64,000 bases of DNA, from positions 1,426,001 to 1,490,000 of the forward strand of contig CANLUL010000001.1 of assembly GCA_947494305.1 (NCBI GenBank), written 5' to 3'. The notes beneath the pieces were generated by a model, which saw only the letters and a program-made list of their open reading frames with translations, did no database searches and was not told the DNA's origin. Shown piece by piece: positions 9,426-19,544 of the stretch; positions within the stretch are counted from its first letter, which is position 1, and each line of letters opens with the position of its first letter. This DNA comes from an uncultured Sphingomonadaceae bacterium (GTDB taxonomy: Bacteria; Pseudomonadota; Alphaproteobacteria; Sphingomonadales; Sphingomonadaceae). The position numbers and the translations under genes were made by a program.

Positions 9426-11330
9426 CTATTTTACCAAAGTCGCAAACTGCGCATAGGTCATCAACAGTGCCAAAGCGTGGGTCGTCAAAGCATCAGAAGA
9501 AATGTAACGACGATAGAATTTGTCCATCGCTTTGTCTTTGAGCAGATACTCAACATATTTTTTATCGGTCTCAAAAGGCAGTCCGGCTAGTTTTTCTCTA
9601 AACTGGCTCTGAAGTTGTCCCAAATACCAGTCATCGACTGGTCCATCGACTGCTGAAATTTTCTTTTGATAAATGATTTCAGGCGGCAACAATCCTTTTT
9701 CCTCGCACATTTTAAACAGTAAATATTTTCCATTGTAGCCGTCATTGGAGTCTTTGGGTCGCAGATATTTGTCAGGAATGGACATCGCAAACCGCTTCAT
9801 ACCGGTGTGCAAATAAGGCGAGTTAATAACGACATCGGTACTATCTGAACTGCCTGCCAATTTTGATCGATTGGGAGAAAGAGCATTTTTTGCGCTATAG
9901 GCCAGCCGATCCATCGACAGGTCTGCTAAAGGCGCGGCCAGTTCCCGCAAAATCTTTTCATTCCGTTCGACAATTTTATCAACATTGCCTTTTTTTAGAC
10001 GTGCAACTGAATTTTCATCCATCACACGAAAAGTGGAATAACCTCTTTCTGGCATTTTTCTTCCCATGGATCGGATCGAATTCAGCAGAAGTGTATATGG
10101 ACGACCAGCCGCGAACTCGGTTGGATTGTTATTCAGAGTCTTGGTTAGAAAACTCACTATAGAGGGACTGAGGTGGCCAGATTTGTCGAGGAAACTGGCG
10201 AAGATATGGGTTCGCGGATACCCCAGAAAAGTACCGTCACAACCATCACCAGAATAGACATGTTTAAATCCCCTCTCGCGGATGGCATCGCAAAGTATTT
10301 GGGTCTGGATGACATAATTGGGCCAATTGGTCGGAAAATTGAAGGTCCACGGATAACGTTCAATTCCCTCGCTAATTTTTTCGGAAGTGATCGGAATCCA
10401 GTGATGCTTGATTCCGAGAAAATCAGCTAGAGTGTCGGTGTGTGGTTGATTAAAATCACTATCTTCGTAGTAAAATGAGAATGTCTCAACCTCCTTGCCA
10501 AGACGGTGCAGCACGGAGGCAGTCAATGCAGAATCCGCCCCTCCTAACAGCACTGCGACCTTATTGTCTAAGGCAAGCTGCTGCTTGGTGGCGAGCATGA
10601 AGGCATCGTAAAGCGCGTTAATCGCATTTTTTTCGCTTGAGAATATTGTTTCCAGATTTGCAGTAACTTCTTCCCAAGGATCATCGTGATCAACGTTAGC
10701 AACGGAAAAACAACCATCTTCAAAAGTTGCAATAGCACCGGGACCCAAATATTTGACTTCATTGAACATCGTTTTTTGATGTGGATAGTATCCATAGCAA
10801 AGAAAGAAATCTTCCAAATCTTTGTTGATAGTAATATCTGGACAACTTGATCCGAGTATCGCCATATTCGTAGAGAAATAGAGAGACTTGTTATCAACCG
10901 TGTAAAAGATCGTCCGGATACCAGTCGGATCGGTGACAAAAACCAGTCGATCCTTTGCAGCGTCCTGGATCACGATCGCATATTGACCGATTAATCCGTT
11001 GGCAAAATCATCTCCCAGTTTCAAATAGCGATCAAGAATATAGCTTGCTGTTTTGTTAGCGGAGTCCATGGGGGATCCGTCCGGGAAGTCTGGCGTCGGT
11101 TCGTTGAGACAACCCAAAAGAGCCACAGCAACGTTCTTTTCAGAATTTTCGGCATATCCAAGTGCGACACTATCCGCTCCCGCACCGACCTGCAGTCGCT
11201 GAGAGGAACCATCTATTTCCTTACCCACATCAAGAGATCTTGGTTCAATCTGATATTGTTTTCTAACATGGTCGCTCAGTTTGCCAATAGTTTCATCGAT
11301 AGAACCAGCGCCGCCAATTATGATATTCAT
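9426..11330 (-). CDS. Asparagine-synthetase-like protein (AsnB superfamily)
   Basis: Ntn-amidotransferase-like N domain lacking Cys2 plus Asn_synthase domain with LLGGADSALTA (PP-loop-like). Confidence 0.75.
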   Translation of the reverse strand: MNIIIGGAGSIDETIGKLSDHVRKQYQIEPRSLDVGKEIDGSSQRLQVGAGADSVALGYAENSEKNVAVALLGCLNEPTPDFPDGSPMDSANKTASYILDRYLKLGDDFANGLIGQYAIVIQDAAKDRLVFVTDPTGIRTIFYTVDNKSLYFSTNMAILGSSCPDITINKDLEDFFLCYGYYPHQKTMFNEVKYLGPGAIATFEDGCFSVANVDHDDPWEEVTANLETIFSSEKNAINALYDAFMLATKQQLALDNKVAVLLGGADSALTASVLHRLGKEVETFSFYYEDSDFNQPHTDTLADFLGIKHHWIPITSEKISEGIERYPWTFNFPTNWPNYVIQTQILCDAIRERGFKHVYSGDGCDGTFLGYPRTHIFASFLDKSGHLSPSIVSFLTKTLNNNPTEFAAGRPYTLLLNSIRSMGRKMPERGYSTFRVMDENSVARLKKGNVDKIVERNEKILRELAAPLADLSMDRLAYSAKNALSPNRSKLAGSSDSTDVVINSPYLHTGMKRFAMSIPDKYLRPKDSNDGYNGKYLLFKMCEEKGLLPPEIIYQKKISAVDGPVDDWYLGQLQSQFREKLAGLPFETDKKYVEYLLKDKAMDKFYRRYISSDALTTHALALLMTYAQFATLVK

Positions 11331-11358
11331 TTACATCTCCATGCGATTCGACTGGATA

Positions 11359-12012
11359 TCAAGATTGACTGATCCCCTGAATAGCTTTGCTGGTTCGACT
11401 TGGCGATAGTATAAATATATGACTCGGAAAAAACGGTCGCATCAATTTCAAAAGCGATGCTGGAATATATTTTGCCCATTTAACTTCACCTTCAAAATCT
11501 TCTGGTCGGCTTGCAACGGCGACACCATATTCCTTTCCGACAAAACCACATTGCTGGATCATTGGTCCCATATCGGCATATTTCAATACCATCTCGTTGC
11601 CGACATGCCCTTCCATTATCGGCGATGATTTATTGGGTGTGGCAAGATATGCGCAACCATTCGATTTCAAAACGCGGAGAATCTCTTTTAAGTGCAATTG
11701 CTGGTCAGAGACATGCTCAATGACATGATTTGAAATGACGACATCAAATTCATTATCCTCGAAAGGCAATATCTCATTGCTTACCAGGTGAAAAGTATAA
11801 CGCTTATCGTCATTCTTACGATGATCTGTTACATCCACACCCGAATGGACATTCGTTTCGGAGAAAAATTCCGAGATTCCGCCATTGCCGCAGCCAATAT
11901 CGAGCGTTCGTTTTCCCGTAATTGCGCCACCACAGTGATCAGCCAAGATAGCGTGAATAGATCGCGCCTTTTTGAAGCGATCCAACTTTATGACTGAACC
12001 ACGTCCCCTCAT
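11359..12012 (-). CDS. Class I SAM-dependent methyltransferase
   Basis: LDIGCGNGGISEFF, FDVVISNHVIEHV. Confidence 0.85.
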   Translation of the reverse strand: MRGRGSVIKLDRFKKARSIHAILADHCGGAITGKRTLDIGCGNGGISEFFSETNVHSGVDVTDHRKNDDKRYTFHLVSNEILPFEDNEFDVVISNHVIEHVSDQQLHLKEILRVLKSNGCAYLATPNKSSPIMEGHVGNEMVLKYADMGPMIQQCGFVGKEYGVAVASRPEDFEGEVKWAKYIPASLLKLMRPFFPSHIFILSPSRTSKAIQGISQS

Positions 12013-13058
12013 GATGCGATATTCCTTTTCAAACCTGTCTCTCGTTTCCGATCGCCCGACTTTCTAAAAAATCCATACATTTCAAAAATCGCTCCAATCC
12101 CGGCCATTGCGAGTTGAAGTCCGAAATTGGCGAAGGAAAACGCAATAGCCGCCTGCATATCAATTCCGTATAGTGCTAGCAATCCGGCAAAACCCAATTC
12201 GCGCAAACCGATCCCGGCGACCGAAATAGGGATAAGCGTCAGCATGAATACCAGCGATCGTATCCAGATCAGCGCAACAAAAGATATAGCAATACCAAGT
12301 GCACTAGCAACAATATAGGAACTGGTTACAAATAGCAGAAACGCTCCGGCAGAAATGACAGCGATGCGCAATATGATGGATTTATTCAAATCGCGAAAAG
12401 CAGTCACGACTTCCACGAGCTTTGTGAGTTTTAGGCCAATAAACTGCGGCAATACGCGCTTCATCTTCGGCAGCAACCAGTCGAGTTTTTCCGCCGCCCA
12501 GTGTGACAAAAATGGCGCCAGAAGTAACAGTGCAATAACTGACATAGCGAGAGTCAAAAGCAGCAAGGCATCTGCTTCTTCGCCGATCTTCTGACGCTCA
12601 ATCAACAAGGCGCCAAAAGCAAACAGGCACATTGTTGCAATCTGAACAACTCGCTCAAACACCAGCAACGCAAACGCTTTGCCGGATAGTGAACCGCCGC
12701 TATAGCGCCGCCAGCGTAGCCAAATCGATACGATCCTCGGCATGATGATCACATAGAACCGGATAGCAAAATTCAATACGATCAACTGCCTGAGATTTAG
12801 TGGGATTTTTGAAATTTCCAGCGCGTATCTGGTGATGACGGCGGGCAGGATGATGGTTCCCAACGTCCCGCAGATAAAAGCCACTAATAGCAGTGCCGGA
12901 TCGAGAGCAGAAATCGCTGCAAAAGGTTGCTGAAAATCGATTAGGTAGAAGCAAAAAAGCAGCAATCCTGCGCTCACCGCGATTTTCGCGGCAAAGACCA
13001 ACTTGTCCCGCGTAGAAACCGCTCTTGGCGTAGATGATGATGCGCTAGCCTGCGTCAT
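12009..13058 (-). CDS. Flippase-like / lysylphosphatidylglycerol synthase TM-region family protein
   Basis: Polytopic membrane protein, ~8 TM; VSVAGIGLRELGFAGLLALYG motif of UPF0104/LPG_synthase_TM. Confidence 0.78.
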   Translation of the reverse strand: MTQASASSSTPRAVSTRDKLVFAAKIAVSAGLLLFCFYLIDFQQPFAAISALDPALLLVAFICGTLGTIILPAVITRYALEISKIPLNLRQLIVLNFAIRFYVIIMPRIVSIWLRWRRYSGGSLSGKAFALLVFERVVQIATMCLFAFGALLIERQKIGEEADALLLLTLAMSVIALLLLAPFLSHWAAEKLDWLLPKMKRVLPQFIGLKLTKLVEVVTAFRDLNKSIILRIAVISAGAFLLFVTSSYIVASALGIAISFVALIWIRSLVFMLTLIPISVAGIGLRELGFAGLLALYGIDMQAAIAFSFANFGLQLAMAGIGAIFEMYGFFRKSGDRKRETGLKRNIAS

Positions 13059-13159
13059 TGTCGATCTATCTGCTTACCACCATTTTCATCCATTTTCATG
13101 GTGCCACGCACCGCTTAAACCCTGGATAGACTTGATTAACCATATTGTCCTAATAGAGT

Positions 13160-14272
13160 ATGACCATGGCCAAAATAACTGTTTTGGGCCCGGTGTCACC
13201 GTTTCGCGGAGGCATTGCGCGCCACACCACCCGTTTGGCCAGAGAATTGGCGGAAAACGGCGGCCATGAGGTTACAATCTTCAGTTTCTCGAGCCTGTAT
13301 CCAAAATTGCTTTATCCGGGACAAGATGACCGCGATCCTAATGCTAAGGCTCCCGATTTTGCGCCAACCATTTTCTCTCTAAGTAGCGTCAATCCGTTTA
13401 GCTGGAGCAAGACTGCCAGTGCTATAGCCGACAGCAGACCAGACCTGGTTGTGATACCCGCATGGACGTTTTTCGTGGCACCCGCCCTTGGCTGGATTGC
13501 GAAAAAATTGCGGAACAAGGGAAACAAGATCGTCCAGGTCGTCCACAATGCTTCCGATCATGAAAGTGCCGGTTGGAAAACTGGTCTCATGCGATCACAA
13601 CTGAAGCAGGCAACAGCATTTGTTACACATAATGATCAGATTGCGGACGCTATTCAGTCCTTGTTAGGCAAGGCCCATATCGCCGTCAGTCCACACCCCA
13701 TATACGACGATTATCCGGAACCGACCGGCGATCTCCAACCCAAAGCAGCTTTGGAATTGTTATTCTTCGGTTTGGTGCGCCACTACAAGGGTCTGGATAT
13801 CGCAATACGCGCGTTGGCAACCTCTGAATTGGATGACGTGCGGCTGACTGTTGCCGGCGAATTTTGGGAAGATGAAGCAGAAACGAGAGCACTGGTCGAA
13901 AAATTGGGCTTGAATGAAAGAGTTGAATTCCACGCGCGCTATGTTTCCGACCAAGAGGCAGCGAATCTATTTCAGCGCGCTGATGCAACCATTCTACCCT
14001 ATCGTAGTGCAACAGGTTCAGGTGTTGTTGCGCTGGCTCAAAATTATGCCTGCCCAATGATCGCCAGCGATATTGATGGGCTGAATGATGCTGTGAGGTC
14101 GGGCATAAATGGCTGGCTGTTTCCGTCAGAAGACGTAACAGCACTTGGCAGCATTTTGACCGAAGAAGTTACCCGAAACACCGCGGGGAATTTGGCAAAA
14201 GCGATGCAGGTCGAAAAGCAAAACCTAGGCTGGGATAAATTTGCAGACGTAGTTCTAAGCGCTACCGACTAA
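13160..14272 (+). CDS. Glycosyltransferase family 4 (GT-B)
   Basis: VLGPVSPFRGGIARHTTRLARELA; LLFFGLVRHYKGLDIAIRAL; ATILPYRSATGSGVVALA. Confidence 0.85.
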   Translation: MTMAKITVLGPVSPFRGGIARHTTRLARELAENGGHEVTIFSFSSLYPKLLYPGQDDRDPNAKAPDFAPTIFSLSSVNPFSWSKTASAIADSRPDLVVIPAWTFFVAPALGWIAKKLRNKGNKIVQVVHNASDHESAGWKTGLMRSQLKQATAFVTHNDQIADAIQSLLGKAHIAVSPHPIYDDYPEPTGDLQPKAALELLFFGLVRHYKGLDIAIRALATSELDDVRLTVAGEFWEDEAETRALVEKLGLNERVEFHARYVSDQEAANLFQRADATILPYRSATGSGVVALAQNYACPMIASDIDGLNDAVRSGINGWLFPSEDVTALGSILTEEVTRNTAGNLAKAMQVEKQNLGWDKFADVVLSATD

Positions 14273-14280
14273 TCTAATCC

Positions 14281-15969
14281 TCAAAACCCGCCGGCAATCG
14301 AACCTGCGGGAAAATTCTTCGGCAATTCAGGCACATGATCAAGCGCCCATAGCTTAACGCACCCATCCTGTTGGTTTTCAATTTGGTGTGTCCCCGCTTG
14401 CAGCGGTATTGTTTCGCCATCAGCAACGACCTGACCGCCCAAAATAATATTACCGCCATCAACCGTGTAAGAACCACTGCGATATATGGGAACGCTACGC
14501 TGATCTGCCTTGGAACAAACTTGTCGACCCAGAATATAGATCGTATCGCTATGCTTCAGGAAATTATCCTTCAGTGACCGAACATCACGTTCAGGCAACA
14601 TCTGAATTGTTCCATCGCCATTAAACACTAGGTCAAGCGCATCCCCGGTTGCGATCAGGAAAGCGATTTGGCCTGTTTCGATATCCTTGGCAAACTGTCC
14701 GCCACGTTCTTTTAGATAGCGTCGCAAACCAACCCCGGAAATCAAGCCTGGAATTTGTCTCGGATAGTGCGGTACGTAGCTGGAATAGGATAGATAAGTT
14801 GTTGGCTCAGGAAACAACCGTTCAGCTTCAGCTATTGTGGCTCGTTGCCGTTCCAACGTGCCATAAGGTTCGTTCACCAACAACAGTATCGGTCCAAACA
14901 TTGCCAGTGCTGTGACTCCCAATTGTCCATATCGTTCGGTCAGCTTCGAAAGCACTGGGGCTATCGCAACGCAGATGGGCGGTAGGAGAAATGTAAAGAA
15001 ATAGGGAAAAGTATTTCGATAAAACAGAATGCAAAGCAGCGGAGCACAAAGTCCGATCAGCAATATTCTGGATTCGACAGGCAGTTTGCGTGCCGCAGGA
15101 ACCAGCAAAATGAGTCCAACAGTAACCAACGGTGCGAAAACCATCTGGGCGAAGACAAAGCGTATCATTTCAAACTCGAAGAAGTGCAGAAAAATGTCCA
15201 TGTACCGGTTTACGCTTGCACCCTGTCCGGTACCGGTTGGCAGAAAGGCCGCGTGGGTTCCGACAATCACCAAAAAAGACAACAATGCCGCTACCACGAT
15301 AGCAACGCATCTTTTGATCACAGTTAGCTTGGCCTCCTGCTGTTGACGCCACCACAATATGGCCAGAGCAGCGAAACAGGGCGCATAGAAAATGCTTTTT
15401 ATCGTCATCGCCCCAGCAAATCCGATCAAAATGCCGGCGAATATGATCCGCCGCCACGTAATCGATCCAATACCTAACAAGCAAAGGGCACCCATCAGCG
15501 CTGCAGCAGCTACCGGATCTGGCCGATAGCTGAAGCCGTTTGTAAAGACATAACCAGCGGTCAAATAAGCAAGGCCGCAAAGCAAAGCTGTCTCAAATTT
15601 TACGAGTTTTCTGGCAAGCGTAACAACACCAGCAGCTGTGATAAAAAAGCAACCTAACATCGCTAGGCGAGCCACCTGAATCTGTTCAATCACATCCTCA
15701 GACGCCAGCATTGTCCAGCCAAACAGTCGCACATGAAGGGACTGCAGGCTTTTGCCGAAGCGGCCATCCTCCAAGGCATAGATTTGACCATAGTGGAGAA
15801 ACTCATCCCAGTTGATCGCCTTTTGGAATATCAACCAAATCTGGGTGATAACCACAAATAGAATGATCCCAGCAAGAAGGCGCACTCCATCGCTAGTAAA
15901 AACACTATCACGAGATGGTTTTTCAGAATCAGTGAGGACCGAATTCTGGGTCGACATATCAAACGGCAC
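14281..15969 (-). CDS. Integral membrane glycosyltransferase-like protein (GT-C/ArnT-like)
   Basis: Polytopic; WDEFLHYGQI (acidic motif in first loop); located with other GT genes. Confidence 0.6.
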   Translation of the reverse strand: MPFDMSTQNSVLTDSEKPSRDSVFTSDGVRLLAGIILFVVITQIWLIFQKAINWDEFLHYGQIYALEDGRFGKSLQSLHVRLFGWTMLASEDVIEQIQVARLAMLGCFFITAAGVVTLARKLVKFETALLCGLAYLTAGYVFTNGFSYRPDPVAAAALMGALCLLGIGSITWRRIIFAGILIGFAGAMTIKSIFYAPCFAALAILWWRQQQEAKLTVIKRCVAIVVAALLSFLVIVGTHAAFLPTGTGQGASVNRYMDIFLHFFEFEMIRFVFAQMVFAPLVTVGLILLVPAARKLPVESRILLIGLCAPLLCILFYRNTFPYFFTFLLPPICVAIAPVLSKLTERYGQLGVTALAMFGPILLLVNEPYGTLERQRATIAEAERLFPEPTTYLSYSSYVPHYPRQIPGLISGVGLRRYLKERGGQFAKDIETGQIAFLIATGDALDLVFNGDGTIQMLPERDVRSLKDNFLKHSDTIYILGRQVCSKADQRSVPIYRSGSYTVDGGNIILGGQVVADGETIPLQAGTHQIENQQDGCVKLWALDHVPELPKNFPAGSIAGGF

Positions 15970-16951
15970 GGATGTCTTTGCTTTCAGCCTCAGGCACGTC
16001 GTCGCGTGAAGCTAGCGCATCCTCTACATGACGCAATCGTTCCAGCGTTTGTTCGAGAAGTTGTCGGTTGCGTCCTACCAAATCCGCTACCGCACCAAAC
16101 ATGGTTGCGATGATGCCAAGTGTCAGCAACGAACCGCCAATGACAAGTGATTGAATGTGGCCACTACCCTGTCCAATCATAAAGAAATACAAGAAACGTA
16201 AAATCGGTATAGCGCCAATCAATGCAGCGATTCCGCCAGCAACCACAAAAACCTTTAACGGATTATACATCGCATAGGCGCGGATCATTGTCGCACACTG
16301 GTTCATGATAAATTGCGGGATGGATGTGAATAGACGTGAAGGTCGCACCGCACCGTTGGTGCGCACCGGAACAGAAACTATTGACATCCGCTTGCGGCCC
16401 GCCTGAATTAACATTTCCGTCGTATAGGAAAAGCTGGATGTAATATTTATTTTTTGAGCTGCAGCACGGCTAACGGCACGAAAGCCGCTCACGGCATCAG
16501 TTATGTCAGTATTTGATAGCTTTTTGACAGTTGCGCTTCCCAGTCTTTGCAGCAAACGCTTAAACTTCCCGAAATGTTCGTTGTCGCGAACTCCTCGATC
16601 ACCAATGACAACGTCCGCATCACCAGCTAGTACCGGCCTCACCAGCTTCCCGATATCCTGACCTTCATATTGATTATCGGCATCTGTATTGACGATTATG
16701 TCAGCGCCTTCCGCCAACGCTTTATTGATACCCGATTGAAATGCGGCCGCGAGACCCCGGTTGGTCCTATGTCGCAAGATGTGATGGACTCCAAATCGCT
16801 TCGCAACGTCGCTGGTATTGTCGCTGCTGCCATCATCAATCACCAAAATTTCGATGGTATCAATACCCTCAATCTGTCGTGGCAAAGCCACCAATGTTTC
16901 AGGCAGACTCTCGGCTTCGTTAAAACAGGGTATCTGTATGATCAACTTCAT
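15959..16951 (-). CDS. Glycosyltransferase family 2
   Basis: IIQIPCFNEAESLPETLVALP, VIDDGSSDNT, NTDADNQYEGQDI, C-terminal TM helices. Confidence 0.88.
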   Translation of the reverse strand: MKLIIQIPCFNEAESLPETLVALPRQIEGIDTIEILVIDDGSSDNTSDVAKRFGVHHILRHRTNRGLAAAFQSGINKALAEGADIIVNTDADNQYEGQDIGKLVRPVLAGDADVVIGDRGVRDNEHFGKFKRLLQRLGSATVKKLSNTDITDAVSGFRAVSRAAAQKINITSSFSYTTEMLIQAGRKRMSIVSVPVRTNGAVRPSRLFTSIPQFIMNQCATMIRAYAMYNPLKVFVVAGGIAALIGAIPILRFLYFFMIGQGSGHIQSLVIGGSLLTLGIIATMFGAVADLVGRNRQLLEQTLERLRHVEDALASRDDVPEAESKDIRAV

Positions 16952-16993
16952 CGACCAAAACTTCCTTTTTGAACCCTGAAGATCATTGATATC

Positions 16994-17022
16994 AAGGCAA
17001 TCGTAACTGTTAAAATTGCCTT
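16994..17022. promoter_or_regulatory. Inverted repeat AAGGCAAT-N13-ATTGCCTT in a divergent promoter region
   Basis: Perfect 8-bp arms between GT2 (-) and CitE (+). Confidence 0.45.
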
Positions 17023-17088
17023 AAGCTGACATGGTTAACAAAAGGTAACAACATCACTGTAAAACTTCCTTTGCCGCCAGATTGAGAG

Positions 17089-17982
17089 ATGTTACCAAGC
17101 GGCATGACAGACGCAAACCATCGCCCCCGCCGTTCCTGCCTTTATATGCCTGCATCGAACGAGCGGGCTTTGACAAAGGCACAAACTCTGCCGGCGGATA
17201 CTATTGTATTCGACCTTGAGGATGCAGTTGCTCCAGAAGCCAAAGAAAAGGCCCGCGATAATGCCTGTGCGGCCGTGCAATCCGGTGCTTATGGAAAGCG
17301 AGAACTGGTGGTCCGGGTCAATGCCTCAAACACACCTTGGTTTGAAAAAGATATAGAACAAGCCTGCGCATGCCGCGCAGATGCTATTCTTGTTCCCAAA
17401 ATCACTAGTCCTGAAAGCATTGAAAAGATTAGCGCCAAAATGGATCAATATGATCACTCATCCAAAACGCAGCTATGGGCGATGATTGAAATGCCAATTG
17501 CCATTCTTCACATTGCGGACATCGCGGCAAAGAGTAATTCTACTAGATTGGCGACCTTTGTTATGGGCTTCAATGATCTCGCAAAGGAAATGCGAGCCGA
17601 ACAGGATCGTCAACTGTTCACGCCAGCCATGGCTCAAACCATAATGGCGGCACGCGCCTATGACTTGAGTGTCCTTGATAGCGTGTACAATGATTTTAAA
17701 GATCCCGATGGCCTCGTCGTTGAATGCGAACAAGCTCGAAGATACGGGTTTGACGGTAAGACGCTCATTCATCCCTCGCAAATTGAAATCGCAAACAAGG
17801 CTTTTGCGCCGAGCGCAGAGAAAGTTGCCGAGGCGAAAACAATCGTCGCGGCATTTGATGATCCTGCCAATGCTGGAAAGGGCGTGATTGTGGTTGATGG
17901 AAAAATGACTGAAATTCTGCACCGCAATCAAGCAATTCAAACCTTGGCAATGGCCAATGCCATAGCGTCTATGGAAGGTTGA
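17089..17982 (+). CDS. HpcH/HpaI aldolase/citrate lyase family CoA ester lyase (CitE-like)
   Basis: RSCLYMPASNERALTKAQTLPADTIVFDLEDAVAPEAKEKAR; GFDGKTLIHPSQI. Confidence 0.9.
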   Translation: MLPSGMTDANHRPRRSCLYMPASNERALTKAQTLPADTIVFDLEDAVAPEAKEKARDNACAAVQSGAYGKRELVVRVNASNTPWFEKDIEQACACRADAILVPKITSPESIEKISAKMDQYDHSSKTQLWAMIEMPIAILHIADIAAKSNSTRLATFVMGFNDLAKEMRAEQDRQLFTPAMAQTIMAARAYDLSVLDSVYNDFKDPDGLVVECEQARRYGFDGKTLIHPSQIEIANKAFAPSAEKVAEAKTIVAAFDDPANAGKGVIVVDGKMTEILHRNQAIQTLAMANAIASMEG

Positions 17983-18015
17983 ATCATTCAAACTCGACAA
18001 ACCGACCGGTTCTGG

Positions 18016-18033
18016 TTTAATTGATCAATTGAA
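18016..18033. promoter_or_regulatory. Candidate operator TTTAATTG-AT-CAATTGAA
   Basis: Near-perfect palindrome (8 of 9 pairs) 44 bp upstream of the aldehyde dehydrogenase ATG; same pattern at 39275 and 41687. Confidence 0.5.
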
Positions 18034-18077
18034 ATAAAATATTCGGGCGCAAACCGCCTCTGAACAGGAGACGATAG

Positions 18078-19532
18078 ATGGAAGCTTTGGAAGCTGCTGC
18101 TGGCGAAGTCAGCAAAGAAGAAATGATGAAATTGTTCGATGCACAGCGCGCGGCTTTTCATAAAGAACTGCCCGTCAGTTATGAAACGCGCATGGATAGG
18201 ATCAATCGTACCGCACAGATGATCCTCGACAATCAGGATGCATTATGTGAAGCGGTTTCCAATGATTTTGGTCATCGTAGCAGCGTGCAAACGGTAATGA
18301 CCGACCTGATGTCGGTTGTTGGCCATGCCAAAGATCACAAGAAAAACCTGAAAAAATGGATGCGGCCGGAAAAAAGGAAAATTGATTTCCCGCTTAACCT
18401 GATGGGTGCCAGCGGCCAGGTGGAGTATCAACCCAAAGGTGTCGTTGGCGTTATCTCTCCTTGGAATTTCCCTGTAAACCTCGCCTTTGATCCAGCCATT
18501 GGTGCCTTTGGCGCTGGCAACCGGGTGATCATCAAATTTTCCGAATTCACACCAGAGACCGGCGAGCTTTGCAAAAAGCTGGTCGCTAAGTACTTCTCTC
18601 CGGAGGAGCTGGTTGTTATCACCGGTGGCCCGGAAACCGGAAAGGCGTTTTCAGAAATTCCATGGGATCACCTGATTTTCACCGGAGGTGGTAGTATTGC
18701 CAAGCATGTTATGGCGGCTGCGGCTCAGAATTTGACACCCGTGACGTTAGAACTGGGTGGAAAGTCCCCCACCATCATCGGTCCAGACGCTGATGTACAG
18801 AAATCCACACAACGTATTGCGATGGGTAAGATGATGAATGCCGGACAAATTTGTCTGGCACCCGATTACCTCATGGTTCCGCAGGACAAGGAAGAGGCCG
18901 TTGTTAATGGCATCACTTCGAGTGCAGCGGAGCAATATCCGACATTGATTTCCAACGATGATTATACATCGGTCATCAATGCACGTCACAAAGAACGGCT
19001 TCAGGGCCTAATCGACGATGCGGTAGAGAAAGGTGCCAAACAAACGGTAGTCAATCCTGCAGATGAGGATTTCGGCAATACCAACAGCAACAAAATGCCG
19101 CTTACCGTCCTACAAAACGTCAATGACGATATGCGCGTGATGCAGGAAGAAATTTTTGGTCCTGTGCTTCCGGTAAAAACATATAACAACCTTGATGAAG
19201 TCGTTGATTATGTGAATGAAAATGATCGTCCGCTAGGCCTTTACTATTTTGGCGAAACCGAAAGTGACAAGCGCAAAGTGTTGGATAAGACAATCTCCGG
19301 CGGCGTGACCGTGAATGATGTTATTTTCCATATCGCGCAGCATGATCTACCCTTTGGTGGCGTTGGTCCTTCTGGCATGGGTGCGTACACCGGCCCGGAC
19401 GGATTCAAAGAGTTTAGCCATGCCAAGGCCATCTATCGCCAACCCAAAATCAATGTTGCCAAGCTGGCCGGCTTTTTGCCTCCCTATGGTGAAGGGACAC
19501 AGAAAACGATCAAATCCCAGATGAAACTATAG
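18078..19532 (+). CDS. Coniferyl aldehyde dehydrogenase family protein
   Basis: VISPWNFPVNLAFDP, LELGGKSP, MNAGQICLAPDY motifs. Confidence 0.88.
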   Translation: MEALEAAAGEVSKEEMMKLFDAQRAAFHKELPVSYETRMDRINRTAQMILDNQDALCEAVSNDFGHRSSVQTVMTDLMSVVGHAKDHKKNLKKWMRPEKRKIDFPLNLMGASGQVEYQPKGVVGVISPWNFPVNLAFDPAIGAFGAGNRVIIKFSEFTPETGELCKKLVAKYFSPEELVVITGGPETGKAFSEIPWDHLIFTGGGSIAKHVMAAAAQNLTPVTLELGGKSPTIIGPDADVQKSTQRIAMGKMMNAGQICLAPDYLMVPQDKEEAVVNGITSSAAEQYPTLISNDDYTSVINARHKERLQGLIDDAVEKGAKQTVVNPADEDFGNTNSNKMPLTVLQNVNDDMRVMQEEIFGPVLPVKTYNNLDEVVDYVNENDRPLGLYYFGETESDKRKVLDKTISGGVTVNDVIFHIAQHDLPFGGVGPSGMGAYTGPDGFKEFSHAKAIYRQPKINVAKLAGFLPPYGEGTQKTIKSQMKL

Positions 19533-19544
19533 GTCACAACCTTA

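Noticed and set aside
9426-11330. Lasso-peptide cyclase (McjC-like) and RiPP cluster
   Set aside because: No B protein (RRE/transglutaminase-like) or plausible precursor next to it; neighbours are polysaccharide genes.
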